Assembly: GCF_014170335.1 (NCBI RefSeq)
Contig: NZ_LZZS01000016.1
Coordinates: 152,638 to 216,637, forward strand
Direction of reading: 5' to 3'
Length of the DNA stretch: 64,000 bases
Source of the DNA: Achromobacter sp. UMC46
GTDB lineage: Bacteria > Pseudomonadota > Gammaproteobacteria > Burkholderiales > Burkholderiaceae_B
Part shown: piece by piece, positions 45,496 to 56,316 of the stretch
Numbering within the stretch: the stretch's first letter is position 1
Layout: the number at the start of each line of letters is the position of its first letter
Notes under the pieces: model-generated
The model's input: the letters and a program-made list of their open reading frames with translations, nothing else
Databases searched by the model: none
What the model was told of the DNA's origin: nothing
Program-made: the position numbers and the translations under genes

Positions 45496-46731
45496 TCAGG
45501 CCGGCTTGGCCGGCGTCGCGGCCTTGGCGAAGAACAGGTCCGTGATGGCCTGGCTGTCCATGGGTTCGCCGTTAATGGCGCGCGTGAGCAATTCGGCGCC
45601 CAGCAACTGCACCGAGAACACCATGTCCGGCTGCACGCGCCGGATCTTCTCCAGGTGCTTGCTGGTGTTGACCAGCGCGACCGTCTTGGCGCCGCTGTCG
45701 CCGGTGGCTTCTTTGGCCGCCAGCACGATGAACGCGTTCTCGGCGTCGTCGGCGCGTAGCGCCAGCACATAGCGCGCCCGCGTCACGCCGGCGGCACGCA
45801 AGACGTCCACGCTTGAGGGATCGCCTTCGATCAGATCGGTGGCGGCAGGATATTCCTGCGGCGAGCCGGCGGGCACGATGACCGTGACTTCTTCGCCGCG
45901 GCGGCGCAGGCCGTCGTAGACGCTCAGCGCCAGCGGAGTCTCGCCTGCAATGATGATGTGATTTTTACGCATGGCGGTGGAGAACCTGCCTTTGACCAGC
46001 CGCTTCAGATTTCCGCCGATCACCGGGCCGGCGATCGCGCTGATGGAAGTGGCGAAGACGGTGATGCCAAGAATGATAATCGACGCGGTGAACAGCCTGG
46101 CCGTGATGGTGTGCGGCGTGATGTCGCCGTAGCCCACCGTCGACATGGACACGATCGAGAAATAGAACGCGGTGCCCGCGTCCAGGATGGGCGGATTGAA
46201 TTCACTGCCCAGGTACAGCGTGCCGAATACCGCGTAGATCAGCAGCGACAGCACGCTGACCAGCGCGAACAGCGAACCCGCGGTGACGCTGGCGCGGTCG
46301 AAGCGCCGCCAATAGGCGATCAGCGCGATCACCAGCACCAGCGTGTAGATGCCCAAGCCCGCGCGTCCGCCCTGGCCCAGGATGCCGAAGGTGCCGATGC
46401 CGATCAGCAGCACCAGCGAGAACGCCCACGCGATGCGGGCCTTCAAGATCAGGCCCAGCGCAATCACCTGCAAGCCCACGCCCAGCACCAGGCGAGGAAT
46501 CTCCAGCAGGCCGACGACGCGCATCACCTCATGCCAGTTGTCCAGCGCCAGCCAGAACGAATATTCGCGGGCGCGCACTTCGCGCAGCACGGGATGCATG
46601 AAGGCGTATCCGTCCAGCGCCACCAGGATGGCCAGGCACCAGTTGGGCGGAAAGAACGCCAGCACTTTTCTCAAACGCTGCCGCAGGGATGGGGGAGTGA
46701 TGGGCATGGGGGGCGTGTCCTTTTCCGCCAT
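45496..46731 (-). CDS. Kch-like potassium channel with RCK/TrkA-N domain
   Basis: The 411-residue product has about six membrane helices. A pore loop holds the K+ selectivity filter TVGYGD at residues 198-203. A cytoplasmic Rossmann-like RCK domain follows (NHIIIAGETPLALSVYDGL). Architecture and length match E. coli Kch. The second Met codon, at 46707, has an AAGGA site at good spacing, while the first at 46731 has none, so the protein may start eight residues later. Confidence 0.9.
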   Translation of the reverse strand: MAEKDTPPMPITPPSLRQRLRKVLAFFPPNWCLAILVALDGYAFMHPVLREVRAREYSFWLALDNWHEVMRVVGLLEIPRLVLGVGLQVIALGLILKARIAWAFSLVLLIGIGTFGILGQGGRAGLGIYTLVLVIALIAYWRRFDRASVTAGSLFALVSVLSLLIYAVFGTLYLGSEFNPPILDAGTAFYFSIVSMSTVGYGDITPHTITARLFTASIIILGITVFATSISAIAGPVIGGNLKRLVKGRFSTAMRKNHIIIAGETPLALSVYDGLRRRGEEVTVIVPAGSPQEYPAATDLIEGDPSSVDVLRAAGVTRARYVLALRADDAENAFIVLAAKEATGDSGAKTVALVNTSKHLEKIRRVQPDMVFSVQLLGAELLTRAINGEPMDSQAITDLFFAKAATPAKPA

Positions 46732-46924
46732 TTTAGGGGGGCGGGCACAGCGCTCTGCTATATCTAATAGGTATAGAAGGCTATCAACAAAGAATTACTG
46801 GATTCAGGCCCGAAGTCCTAAACTTCTTCCATCACGCGGCTATCCAGGAGGAAAACCGCTGATACGGGCGATAAGCCCGCCAGTAGTCAGGGCGGACGTA
46901 GACCCCAGGCGTTGATCACGTTGC

Positions 46925-47107
46925 AGCTTTTGCGGGGACTAGAGACCCCGCTCAAGTTCACGGTCGGACCGTGCGTGAATAGTATGAGGCACGAATGTTG
47001 GAATCGCGTGATCCAGGTAGAAGGCATCAGTGCCGGCTGATGACTCCGGGTTCACGTGTTGTTTTAGCGCGGCGTCTTACCTCTCGGGGGCAGCGCCGCG
47101 TTTTTTT
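46925..47107 (+). ncRNA. Candidate small RNA ending at an intrinsic terminator
   Basis: The stretch shows a perfect 6-bp hairpin (GCGGGG at 46932-46937 with CCCCGC at 46946-46951). A second stem pairs TTCACG at 46957-46962 with CGTGAA at 46974-46979. The region ends at a terminator hairpin with seven Ts. No protein-coding frame in it looks real. The 5' end is arbitrary; the RNA could start as far left as about 46,760. I do not recognise the family: it does not match 6S RNA, tmRNA, RNase P or 4.5S RNA as I know them. Confidence 0.4.
47068..47107 (+). terminator. Orphan plus-strand intrinsic terminator
   Basis: CGCGGCG at 47068-47074 pairs with CGCCGCG at 47094-47100, followed by seven Ts. There is no A-tract on the other side, so it acts rightward only. 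No plus-strand gene precedes it within the preceding 1.5 kb. Confidence 0.75.
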
Positions 47108-47184
47108 CGCCTGTCGCATTGCGTCGCGGGGCAGGCCGCCCGGCCTTTTCAGCCCAGACTTCGCAGCCCGGCCCGCCTCACGCC

Positions 47185-47997
47185 TCACGTTGCGGCGCTT
47201 GCGTCCGCCGTCTCCCGGCGCCAGTCTTCCAGCCCGTCCACGCGGCTGTTATCCCCAGCATCCCGATAGTCCAGGTCCAGCGCGATGTCCGCGGCGAACA
47301 TGTAGCCCCAGCCGTGCACGGCGCGGATCGGCAGCGTCATCTGGTTGGCGGCGGCCTTGCGACGCAGGCGGCTGATCATCACGTCCACGAAGCGGCGGCG
47401 CGTGATGCCGCTGTCGGCATCTTCCGCGCCATCGGCGTAGAACGCGTCGCGGCTGACCTTGCGGTCGGGCGCGGTCACCAGGCGCGACAGGAAGTCGCGT
47501 TCACCTGTCGTCAGGCCCAATATGCGGCCGCTGGGATTGATCAGGGTCCACCCCTTGTTCGCCAGCCGCCAGGTTTCCTGGACAGGCTCTTCCGTATGCG
47601 CGTCCGGCGCGGCGTCGATGCCGTCCAGCCCCACTGCGCGCCGCACCAGCGCTTGCAGCACGGCGGCAAGCTCCAGCCCGCTGACGTCGGGCGGCAGGCA
47701 GGCGTCAGCGCCGCACAGCAGGGTGCGGATGCGGCTTTCGGTATCCGTGAATGTGGCGATCGCCACGATGCCCAGGCCCCGGTCCACCGCGCGCAGCCGT
47801 ACCGCGGCGTTATGGATGTCGGGCAGCGGCGCCTCCAGCACCACCAGCGGGCTGGGCCGGCGGGAGTAGCGGTCATAGACGTCCACCAGGTCGTAGCAGC
47901 GGCGGACGCTGAAGCCCAGATGGGACAGGGCGTCCACTAGCCTGGCGTGCCTGGCGTCGTCCTGTCCGAGGAAAATGACATCCAGCGTATTGTTCAT
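47185..47997 (-). CDS. OmpR-like orphan response regulator with degenerate receiver domain
   Basis: The start at 47997 (MNNTLDVIFLGQDDARHA) opens a receiver fold; 270 residues. The phospho-acceptor position in the strand LVVLEAPLPD carries Glu55 instead of Asp. The conserved Lys of beta-5 is replaced (ADACLPPDVSG). The C-terminal half is a winged helix (LTTGERDFLSRLV, ITRRRFVDVMISRLRRK, VHGWGYMF). It probably binds DNA without phosphorylation. No kinase gene is adjacent, and the target is unknown. Confidence 0.85.
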   Translation of the reverse strand: MNNTLDVIFLGQDDARHARLVDALSHLGFSVRRCYDLVDVYDRYSRRPSPLVVLEAPLPDIHNAAVRLRAVDRGLGIVAIATFTDTESRIRTLLCGADACLPPDVSGLELAAVLQALVRRAVGLDGIDAAPDAHTEEPVQETWRLANKGWTLINPSGRILGLTTGERDFLSRLVTAPDRKVSRDAFYADGAEDADSGITRRRFVDVMISRLRRKAAANQMTLPIRAVHGWGYMFAADIALDLDYRDAGDNSRVDGLEDWRRETADASAAT

Positions 47998-48723
47998 TGA
48001 TGCTTCCAATGAGGTGGCGCGGCATGGGCGCGGCGCTTGACGGGGAAGCGCGTCGGCGTCGGCAGTCCTGGCATACCTCCCCTCTAAGGTGCACGCCATG
48101 ACGGGACCGTCTGGCGGTGTTGTAGGAATGTGGGCGAGAGGTCTGGACCCATGCCCAGGTTCCGTGTGCTGGCGGCCTGCCAAGGCCGGATCCGGGATTC
48201 TGTCCGGCGCGTGGCCAACGCGTTGTCGCCGCTGGCCGCCGATGACCCGATCCTGCATGGAAGTCACGCCCGTGTTTCATTTAAACACGGGCGTGTTTTT
48301 TTGTGAAGATACGTTTCTGTAGTTTCTGATGGTAACTTTGCGTCCAGGGAAAACCAGCTGGAAACGATTGAAACGCTGTTCATTTCGGTCTTTCCGGCAA
48401 TTGATTATTAAGTATTACCGATACATTATTTTCTATTTTTGACGCGGGAATGCCCATAAACTTGTGCGGCTTTTCGGCGCGGGCATCGCCCGCGCGTGGG
48501 CAGGCGGCCGACACGGGGTTCCTTGGGGGCGCCATCGTAAGTCAATGGCAGGCATGGGTTTTTTCTAGAATTTTCCGCAGGCGCTTTGCCGGAGCGGGCC
48601 CGGGGGCAAGGCGGGCAAGCAGGCGAATGTTGCGATTTATGGATTAACCCTGAAATTGGGGTGCAATCCGTTTATTTGGCGCCAGTATTGAGATGTTTTA
48701 ATCAAATAAATAAATTCATATTA
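47998..48723. other. Long intergenic region between response regulator and XRE genes
   Basis: This 726-bp gap is GC-rich up to about 48,260 and then AT-rich toward the XRE gene. It contains a strong plus-strand terminator (48265-48302) and a GC-rich dyad, GCGCGGGC with GCCCGCGC (48477-48495), without a T-tract. No protein gene is supported. The AT-rich part probably carries the XRE promoter and its autoregulatory sites. Confidence 0.65.
48265..48302 (+). terminator. Strong orphan plus-strand intrinsic terminator
   Basis: A perfect 13-bp stem (CACGCCCGTGTTT at 48265-48277 with its complement at 48283-48295) closes a 5-nt loop and is followed by seven Ts. No A-tract precedes it, so it acts rightward. 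The nearest upstream gene runs leftward, so the RNA that ends here is unexplained. Confidence 0.88.
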
Positions 48724-49119
48724 ATGTCTCAGGTTGATCGATTGGACACGTTTAGCCATCGTCTGCGCAATGCAAGAATGCTTCAGGGATGGACTCAAAA
48801 GGACTTGGCAGTCGCAAGCAACCTGTCGCAAAGCGCCATCGGCAACTACGAAAGCGGGCAACGCCTGCAACCCTCCAGCGATGCCCTCATCAAGTTGACC
48901 CGCGCATTGCGGGTCAGCCCGATGTGGCTCAGCACCGGAGAGGGGGCGATGCTGAATTCGGGCTATGCCGATGTACCCGCGAATGCCGGCGATATCGCCC
49001 AGCCGCCTGTCTGGCCGTTCGAATCGGTGTCGTACGCGACCTATTCGCGGTTGAGCTCGCAGGAAAAGCGGCAGATCGAACTGGTGCTGGCCGCTTATAT
49101 CAAGGCGCGCGGCGAATAG
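48724..49119 (+). CDS. XRE-family transcriptional regulator
   Basis: The 131-residue product has a Cro/CI helix-turn-helix at about residues 10-65 (RLRNARMLQGWTQKDLAVAS, then LSQSAIGNYESGQRL). The C-terminus ends in a helical segment (SSQEKRQIELVLAAYIKA) of the kind used for dimerisation. The start at 48724 is chosen because MSQVDRLDTFSHRL matches the domain boundary. The upstream region is AT-rich, unlike its surroundings. The last 20 nt overlap the end of the opposing acyltransferase gene. Confidence 0.85.
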   Translation: MSQVDRLDTFSHRLRNARMLQGWTQKDLAVASNLSQSAIGNYESGQRLQPSSDALIKLTRALRVSPMWLSTGEGAMLNSGYADVPANAGDIAQPPVWPFESVSYATYSRLSSQEKRQIELVLAAYIKARGE

Positions 49120-50248
49120 AACCCAACGCCTGGCCCGGTTGCGCGGGCCGCCGTGTGTCCGGCGCCTGCGTCGGGCCGCGTCCTGGCGGTTCGCTGCGCA
49201 AACGGCTGCGCAGTCGTTCCATCGGGTCGGCGATCAATCCATTCAGCAGCGCCGAGAATCCGATACAGCCCGTGACCACCAGCCCCGCGAAGAGCATGGG
49301 CTGATGTGTTTCGACTTCGTTCAGCAGCCAGCTGAAGAACATGATCACCAGCGAATGGCAGATATAGATGGGGTAGCTCAATTCCCCGATCGCCTTGTCC
49401 AGCCGGTGACGCGACTGGAACAGGAACGCCAGCGGCAGCAGGGAGGCGAACAGCAGCACCGCCAGCGCGTCGCGCACATTGTGGTTCAGGCCGATCGAGA
49501 AATGCAGCAGGCAATAGATGAACAGCACGGCGGTGCCCAGTTCCGGCAGCCGGTGGATGCGCCGGGTCCAGGCCTTGCATCGCGGCAGCAGCACCTGATG
49601 GGACAGCGACCCGACGAGGAACAGCGCCAGTTCCGTCGGGAAGAAGCGGTAGGTCCACGGGTCCGTCATGCCGATGCCGGCGGCGACGAGCACCGCGCGC
49701 AACGCCAGCGACGCCGCGAGCAGGGCGATCAGCCTCCGCGGGGAATGCAGCACGAAGGGCGCGACCAGGTAAAAGCTCATCTCCACGCCCAGCGTCCACG
49801 CCTGCGGCACCAGCAGCCCCTGGTACAAGGGCACCTCGCTGTGGGCGAAGCTGCCCGTGAAAGCCAGGGCGCCGTGTTCGATGCCGAAGAACATCAGCCA
49901 GTCCTGACCCAGGATGACCAGATTCGCCAGCACCAGGAATAGTTCCGCGGAAAAAGGCAGGGCGTCGTAGAAGCGGAAGAACGCGCCGCCGCTCAACACG
50001 TGGGCCATCAGCGTCAGGGCGGCCACCGCCAGGTAGATGGGGAACAGCCGCAGAAAGCGGTTGGCGTAGAACTTGCCGGTAGCTCCCTGGTAGTTGTCCG
50101 TCGCGGTCAGCACATAGGAAATCAGGAAGCCTGAAATCACATAGAACAGTTGCACCGCCAGCCGGCCGCCGACCAGGTGGTCGGCATAGCCGCCGCCCAG
50201 GTGGTCCAGCACCACTGACAGCGCCAGTAAGGTTCTCAAAAAGCCCAT
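49100..50248 (-). CDS. Acyltransferase-3 family membrane protein
   Basis: The start at 50248 (MGFLRTLLALSVVLDHLGGG) is preceded by GGGAGAC and gives 382 residues; longer upstream readings are not protein-like. About ten membrane helices are expected. The N-terminal His in VVLDHLGG and the FYVISGFLISYVL segment are standard for the family, which O-acylates cell-surface sugars such as LPS O-antigen or peptidoglycan. The acceptor is unknown. It is convergent with the XRE gene and overlaps it by 20 nt. Confidence 0.88.
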   Translation of the reverse strand: MGFLRTLLALSVVLDHLGGGYADHLVGGRLAVQLFYVISGFLISYVLTATDNYQGATGKFYANRFLRLFPIYLAVAALTLMAHVLSGGAFFRFYDALPFSAELFLVLANLVILGQDWLMFFGIEHGALAFTGSFAHSEVPLYQGLLVPQAWTLGVEMSFYLVAPFVLHSPRRLIALLAASLALRAVLVAAGIGMTDPWTYRFFPTELALFLVGSLSHQVLLPRCKAWTRRIHRLPELGTAVLFIYCLLHFSIGLNHNVRDALAVLLFASLLPLAFLFQSRHRLDKAIGELSYPIYICHSLVIMFFSWLLNEVETHQPMLFAGLVVTGCIGFSALLNGLIADPMERLRSRLRSEPPGRGPTQAPDTRRPAQPGQALGSIRRAP

Positions 50249-50549
50249 CGCCGTGTCTCCCGGTCGTCTTATTGTTGGCCCCTCGGGCCGGACACCTGCG
50301 TTTGCGGTACGTATGCGACCGGTGGCGTTTCCCCGTGCTGCCCGGGGCGGGCCGGAAAGATGGTCTGCATTGATTCTGCGCGTCGGCCGGAGGCGCCGCC
50401 ATGCGGCATTCGATGCAGCCCCTGCACCATCGGTGTTAGCGCCATCCCTGCGTTTGCTGCTTTTGGATACGGCTGTAGGGGGGAGAAAAGGACGATCCGG
50501 CCCCGTGCCGGTTACAGTCGGGGGTGTGAATTTCTTAGGAGTCCCATCC
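50249..50549. other. Divergent intergenic region, no gene seen
   Basis: These 301 bp lie between the acyltransferase (leftward) and the first META lipoprotein gene (rightward). They should hold both promoters, but I see no convincing hexamers and no strong structure. A purine-rich run (GGGGGGAGAAAAGGA) lies at about 50,487-50,501. Confidence 0.5.
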
Positions 50550-51080
50550 ATGCTTACCCATTTGTCTTCGCGCGGCCGGGCGCTATGCCTGAGCCTTCTG
50601 ACCGTGGCATTGGCGGGTTGCGCGGGGTCCACCGGGGGCGCGCGCCCGGAAGGCGCCGCGGCGGCCAATGCCGCCAGCAGCTCGGATTCGCTGGCCCAGA
50701 CAAGCTGGGAGCTGGTGCGCTGGACGCAAGCCGGCGGCGCGTTGCGCGACATTCCGCATGGCGACAACGGTGAACCCGTGCGACTGACGTTCCTGGCCCA
50801 AGGCAAGCAGTACCAGGTGAACGGGTTTTCGGGCTGCAACCGCTACATGGGTTCGTACAAGCTGGAAAGCGGCAAGCTCTTCATCAATGCGCCTGCCTCG
50901 ACGCGCATGGCTTGCCCGGCGCCCGAGCGCGCCAAGCTGGAAGCGGACTATCTGCGTGGCCTGACGGCCATCGATACGTTCACGCTGGACAACGGCGGCG
51001 CCCCGCGTCACCTGACGTTCAATCTGCGCGGCGGTGATGTCCTGGAGTTCGAGCGCCGCCAGGATCCCCCCACGCCGTAA
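50550..51080 (+). CDS. META-domain lipoprotein (first of two)
   Basis: The start at 50550 follows TTAGGAG and gives a 176-residue lipoprotein with lipobox LAGC (Cys22). The mature part is one META (HslJ-like) domain with TSWELVRWTQAGG and the GFSGCNRYMGSY core. META proteins are linked to stress and novobiocin tolerance in E. coli; the exact function here is unknown. A homologous gene follows after 137 nt, so this looks like a tandem duplication. Confidence 0.85.
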   Translation: MLTHLSSRGRALCLSLLTVALAGCAGSTGGARPEGAAAANAASSSDSLAQTSWELVRWTQAGGALRDIPHGDNGEPVRLTFLAQGKQYQVNGFSGCNRYMGSYKLESGKLFINAPASTRMACPAPERAKLEADYLRGLTAIDTFTLDNGGAPRHLTFNLRGGDVLEFERRQDPPTP

Positions 51081-51217
51081 TGCCCGGCGCCGCGAATATC
51101 CATTTCAGGACGTTATCGGGCTGAAAACAGGGTCGGGGCGCGCCTACAATGGCGCTGCCCGATCCTGGCGCCTTCTCGCGGGGTCGGGGCGTTCCTTGCC
51201 GATTCCGGGAGATCCCC

Positions 51218-52015
51218 ATGTCCTTTACCGCTTCTTTGCGCTGGCTCGCGCCGTGCGTCCTCTCCGTCGGCCTTGCCGCATGCGCATCGCCGCCCCAGCG
51301 GGCCGCGGACGGGCAGGATCCCCGCTACCAGCCGGCCTCGGCGTCGGACATCCTGGCGCAGACCAGCTGGGACCTGGCACGCTGGACCCAGCCGGGCGGG
51401 GGCCTGCGCACCATTCCGCATCCGTCCTCGAATTCCCGTCCCCTCACGGTCACGTTCATCCATGACCGCGGGTCCCCCCGCATGTCCGGCTTCTCGGGCT
51501 GCAACCAGTACAACGCGCCCTACACTGTGGCCAACGGCCAGTTGATCGTCCAGGCGAACCCCGTGGCGACCATGATGGCCTGCGCCCCGCAGAACATGGC
51601 GCTTGAACAGGCCTTCCTGGCGGGCCTGACCCGCATCACGGCCACGTCGCTGGACAACACCAACAACCCGCAGCGCATGACGTGGGTGCTCAGCACGGGC
51701 GATACGCTGGACTTCGGTCGCCGCATCGATCCGGTGGCGGGCGGCCAGGCGGGGCCCAGCAAGCTGGTCTACGTGAACTCGGAGCGCGTGCCCTGCAACG
51801 CCGGCGCGGGCCGCGCCATGTGCTACCAGGTGCGCGACAGCGCATCCCAGCCTTGGCAGCTCTGGTACGGGGACATTACCGGCTTCAATTTCCAGCCGGG
51901 CATCCGCTACCGCCTGCGCGTGGTGGAAGTCTCCGACCCGAATCCGCCCGCCGGCGGCTCGTCCATGCGCTGGGTGCTGGACGTGGTGGTCGAGCAGGAA
52001 ATCGTCAATCGTTGA
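51218..52015 (+). CDS. META plus DUF4377 lipoprotein (second of two)
   Basis: The 265-residue lipoprotein has lipobox LAAC (about Cys21). Its META domain is clearly related to the upstream gene product (TSWDLARWTQPGG, GFSGCNQYNAPY). The C-terminal part (about 185-265) adds a DUF4377-like domain starting KLVYVNSERVPCNAG, with two Cys residues likely to form a disulfide. The pair probably arose by duplication, with one copy gaining the extra domain or the other losing it. Confidence 0.85.
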   Translation: MSFTASLRWLAPCVLSVGLAACASPPQRAADGQDPRYQPASASDILAQTSWDLARWTQPGGGLRTIPHPSSNSRPLTVTFIHDRGSPRMSGFSGCNQYNAPYTVANGQLIVQANPVATMMACAPQNMALEQAFLAGLTRITATSLDNTNNPQRMTWVLSTGDTLDFGRRIDPVAGGQAGPSKLVYVNSERVPCNAGAGRAMCYQVRDSASQPWQLWYGDITGFNFQPGIRYRLRVVEVSDPNPPAGGSSMRWVLDVVVEQEIVNR

Positions 52016-52100
52016 GGCGGATCAAGGCGGGCAGGGGGCGGGATAACCCGCCCAGCGATTACTATTACGGGCTTCGCCGTCCGCTTTTATTCGCTTTGCC

Positions 52101-52838
52101 ATGACTTCCGTCGTCAATATCGCCGCCTACAAATTCGTCTCACTGGATTCCCTGCCGGAACTGCGCGCCCGCCTGCTGGCCAAGGCTAGCGACGCCGCGC
52201 TCAAGGGCACCATCCTGCTGGCTGAAGAGGGCATCAACCTGTTCCTGGCGGGCCCGGCCGGCGGCATCGACGGTTTCCTGCAAGCGCTGCGCACGGATGC
52301 GCGTTTCGCCGACCTGGAAGTCAAATTCAGCCACAGCGAAGGCGTACCCTTCCGCAAGCTGCTGGTGAAGATCAAGCGCGAGATCATCCGCATGGATCAC
52401 CCCACGATCCGCCCCGAGGCCGGCCGCGCCCCTGGCGTGGATGCGCAGACGCTGGCCCGCTGGCTGGCCCAGGGTGCGGACGACGCCGGCCGCCCCGTCG
52501 TCATGCTCGATACCCGCAACGCGTTCGAAGTGGACGAAGGTACGTTCAAGGACGCCATCGACTGGCGCATCGATCGCTTCACGCAATTTCCCGCCGCTGT
52601 CCAGGCGCACCGCGCCGAACTCGACGGCAAGACCGTCGTCAGTTTCTGCACGGGCGGCATCCGCTGCGAGAAAGCGGCCATCTACATGAACGAAGCCGGC
52701 ATCCAGAACGTGTATCAGCTGGACGGGGGCATCCTGAAGTACTTCGAAGAAACCGGCGGCCCGGGCTACGAAGGCAAGTGCTTCGTGTTCGACGAACGGC
52801 ATTCGCTGGACCCGGGGCTGGCGCCTAGCAAGGCCTGA
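52101..52838 (+). CDS. trhO: tRNA uridine hydroxylase TrhO (rhodanese family)
   Basis: TrhO makes 5-hydroxyuridine at the wobble position of certain tRNAs using molecular oxygen. The 245-residue product has the family N-terminal acylphosphatase-like half ([18 protein letters not shown]). A C-terminal rhodanese domain follows with the active-site loop [11 protein letters not shown] and the ending [11 protein letters not shown]. Just after the stop codon, an A-tract and GCCCGCC begin what seems to be its terminator, which is interrupted by an IS copy. Confidence 0.93.
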   Translation: MTSVVNIAAYKFVSLDSLPELRARLLAKASDAALKGTILLAEEGINLFLAGPAGGIDGFLQALRTDARFADLEVKFSHSEGVPFRKLLVKIKREIIRMDHPTIRPEAGRAPGVDAQTLARWLAQGADDAGRPVVMLDTRNAFEVDEGTFKDAIDWRIDRFTQFPAAVQAHRAELDGKTVVSFCTGGIRCEKAAIYMNEAGIQNVYQLDGGILKYFEETGGPGYEGKCFVFDERHSLDPGLAPSKA

Positions 52839-52869
52839 TTTCCGTCATGCAAAAAAAAGCCCGCCAGTT

Positions 52870-53117
52870 TGAACTGACCCCCGAAAGTTGGACATTGATC
52901 CAACCTTCGGGGGTTTTTACATGGCGAAGTACGACGAGCAGTTCAAGTTAAAGGTGGTGCGGGAGTATTTGAAGGGTACTGAGAGCGGTCGGTCGGTGGC
53001 GGCGCGTCACGAACTGGACCATTCAGTTGTCCGACGATGGGTTGAGAGCTATCGCGTGCATGGTTTAGCGGGCCTGCGCCGGCAGTCAGGCACGTACAGC
53101 GCACCCTTTAAGCAGTC
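52870..53117 (+). mobile_element. IS3-family element, left-end remnant
   Basis: These 248 bp match the left end of the copy at 63564-63811 with one substitution found (GGTTTAGCG versus GGTTTATCG). It starts with TGAACTGACCCCCGAAAG, an IS3-type terminus. Similarity stops abruptly after AAGCAGTC, so the rest of the element and its right end are gone. The junction leads into sequence upstream of alaS. Confidence 0.9.
52921..53117 (+). pseudogene. Truncated IS3-family orfA
   Basis: Only the first 66 or so residues of the transposase orfA remain, from MAKYDEQFKLKVVREYL to SAPFKQS. They cover the first helix-turn-helix. Beyond 53117 the frame stays open to 53337 but the added residues are unrelated to the transposase. 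The partner at 63615 shows the intact continuation. Confidence 0.88.
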
Positions 53118-53292
53118 AACCGCTTCGGGTGCCAGCACTATTCCGGACAGTCGACGGCAAATCCGCGCACCGGGGCGTGTTCATGCCCGGCGGGTTATCA
53201 GCCAGTCATCGTGTCGGCGGGCGGGAAATGGACCGAAACCGAAGGGTGGACCACCGGCTATGTCTGCGTCCGGTAGGGCGTGGGCCCGTCCG

Positions 53293-53322
53293 TTCCGCGC
53301 TTTTTCGCCAACCCTCTATAAT
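53293..53322 (+). promoter_or_regulatory. Probable alaS promoter
   Basis: A perfect -10 box TATAAT is at 53317-53322. A weak -35 candidate TTCCGC is at 53293-53298, with an 18-nt spacer. It lies 33 nt ahead of the alaS start codon and downstream of the IS remnant, so alaS does not depend on the IS for expression. Confidence 0.6.
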
Positions 53323-53354
53323 CAAAGATTCGCCTAAATCCTGCGTCATCCACG

Positions 53355-55978
<2,624 letters not shown>

Positions 55979-55979
<1 letters not shown>

Positions 55980-56248
55980 TGGGCGGCGCTGAACCCGGCC
56001 TCGATGCGGGTGCGCAAGCGCCTGCTTTCGAGCAGGAAGTGGATGCCAGCGGCCTGACGTGCCCCTTGCCCATCCTGCGCGCCAAGAAGGCCTTGGCGCA
56101 GATGGCCAGCGGCGAAGTCTTGCGCGTCATCACGACGGACCGCAATGCCATCCGCGACTTCCAGGCGTTCGCGCGGCAGACCGGCAACACGCTGGTCCTG
56201 CAGCAAGAGGACGACGGCCGCGGCGTGCATTACCTGCGCAGGCGCTGA
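55979..56248 (+). CDS. TusA-like sulfur carrier protein
   Basis: The 89-residue product has the TusA/SirA fold, with the active Cys28 in the LTCPLPILRAKKAL motif. TusA-type proteins relay persulfide sulfur for tRNA thiolation and cofactor synthesis. The gene starts on the alaS stop codon. The pairing of alaS with a tusA-like gene hints at a tRNA-related role. A GC-rich terminator follows 27 nt after the stop. Confidence 0.9.
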
Positions 56249-56274
56249 GGGGCCTGGCCCCGCTTCAATGAAAA

Positions 56275-56298
56275 GGCCCGCTTTCCGCGGGCCTTTTT
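56275..56298. terminator. Bidirectional intrinsic terminator
   Basis: GGCCCGC at 56275-56281 pairs with GCGGGCC at 56287-56293. An A-tract precedes and five Ts follow, so it can end transcripts from both sides. It separates the alaS-tusA unit from the convergent exported-protein gene. Confidence 0.9.
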
Positions 56299-56316
56299 GC
56301 GTCGGTGGTGGTGTGC

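Larger units (their letters stand above)
46732..47184. other. Intergenic region with plus-strand terminator and stem-loops
   Basis: No credible protein gene lies in this 453-bp gap. The flanking genes both run leftward, yet it ends in a plus-strand intrinsic terminator (47068-47107) and contains several stem-loops. The AT-rich left end (46755-46800) probably holds the kch promoter and could also start a rightward RNA. Confidence 0.7.

Noticed and set aside
46755..46790. OxyR-like site upstream of kch (ATAG and CTAT words)
   Set aside because: The spacing does not fit the ATAG-N7-CTAT pattern, so only general AT-richness is supported.
46925..47107. 6S RNA, tmRNA, RNase P RNA or a group II intron end
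   Set aside because: None of the conserved cores I know for these RNAs is present, so only an unnamed candidate RNA is reported.
46995..47375. Plus-strand protein frame running from the intergenic region into the response-regulator gene
   Set aside because: It crosses the terminator at 47068-47107, is Arg/Pro/Ser-rich and overlaps a well-supported gene on the other strand.
52888..53337. A 149-residue protein starting inside the IS remnant
   Set aside because: The first part is the truncated transposase and the second is unrelated read-through; the upstream extra start lies within the terminator-like hairpin.
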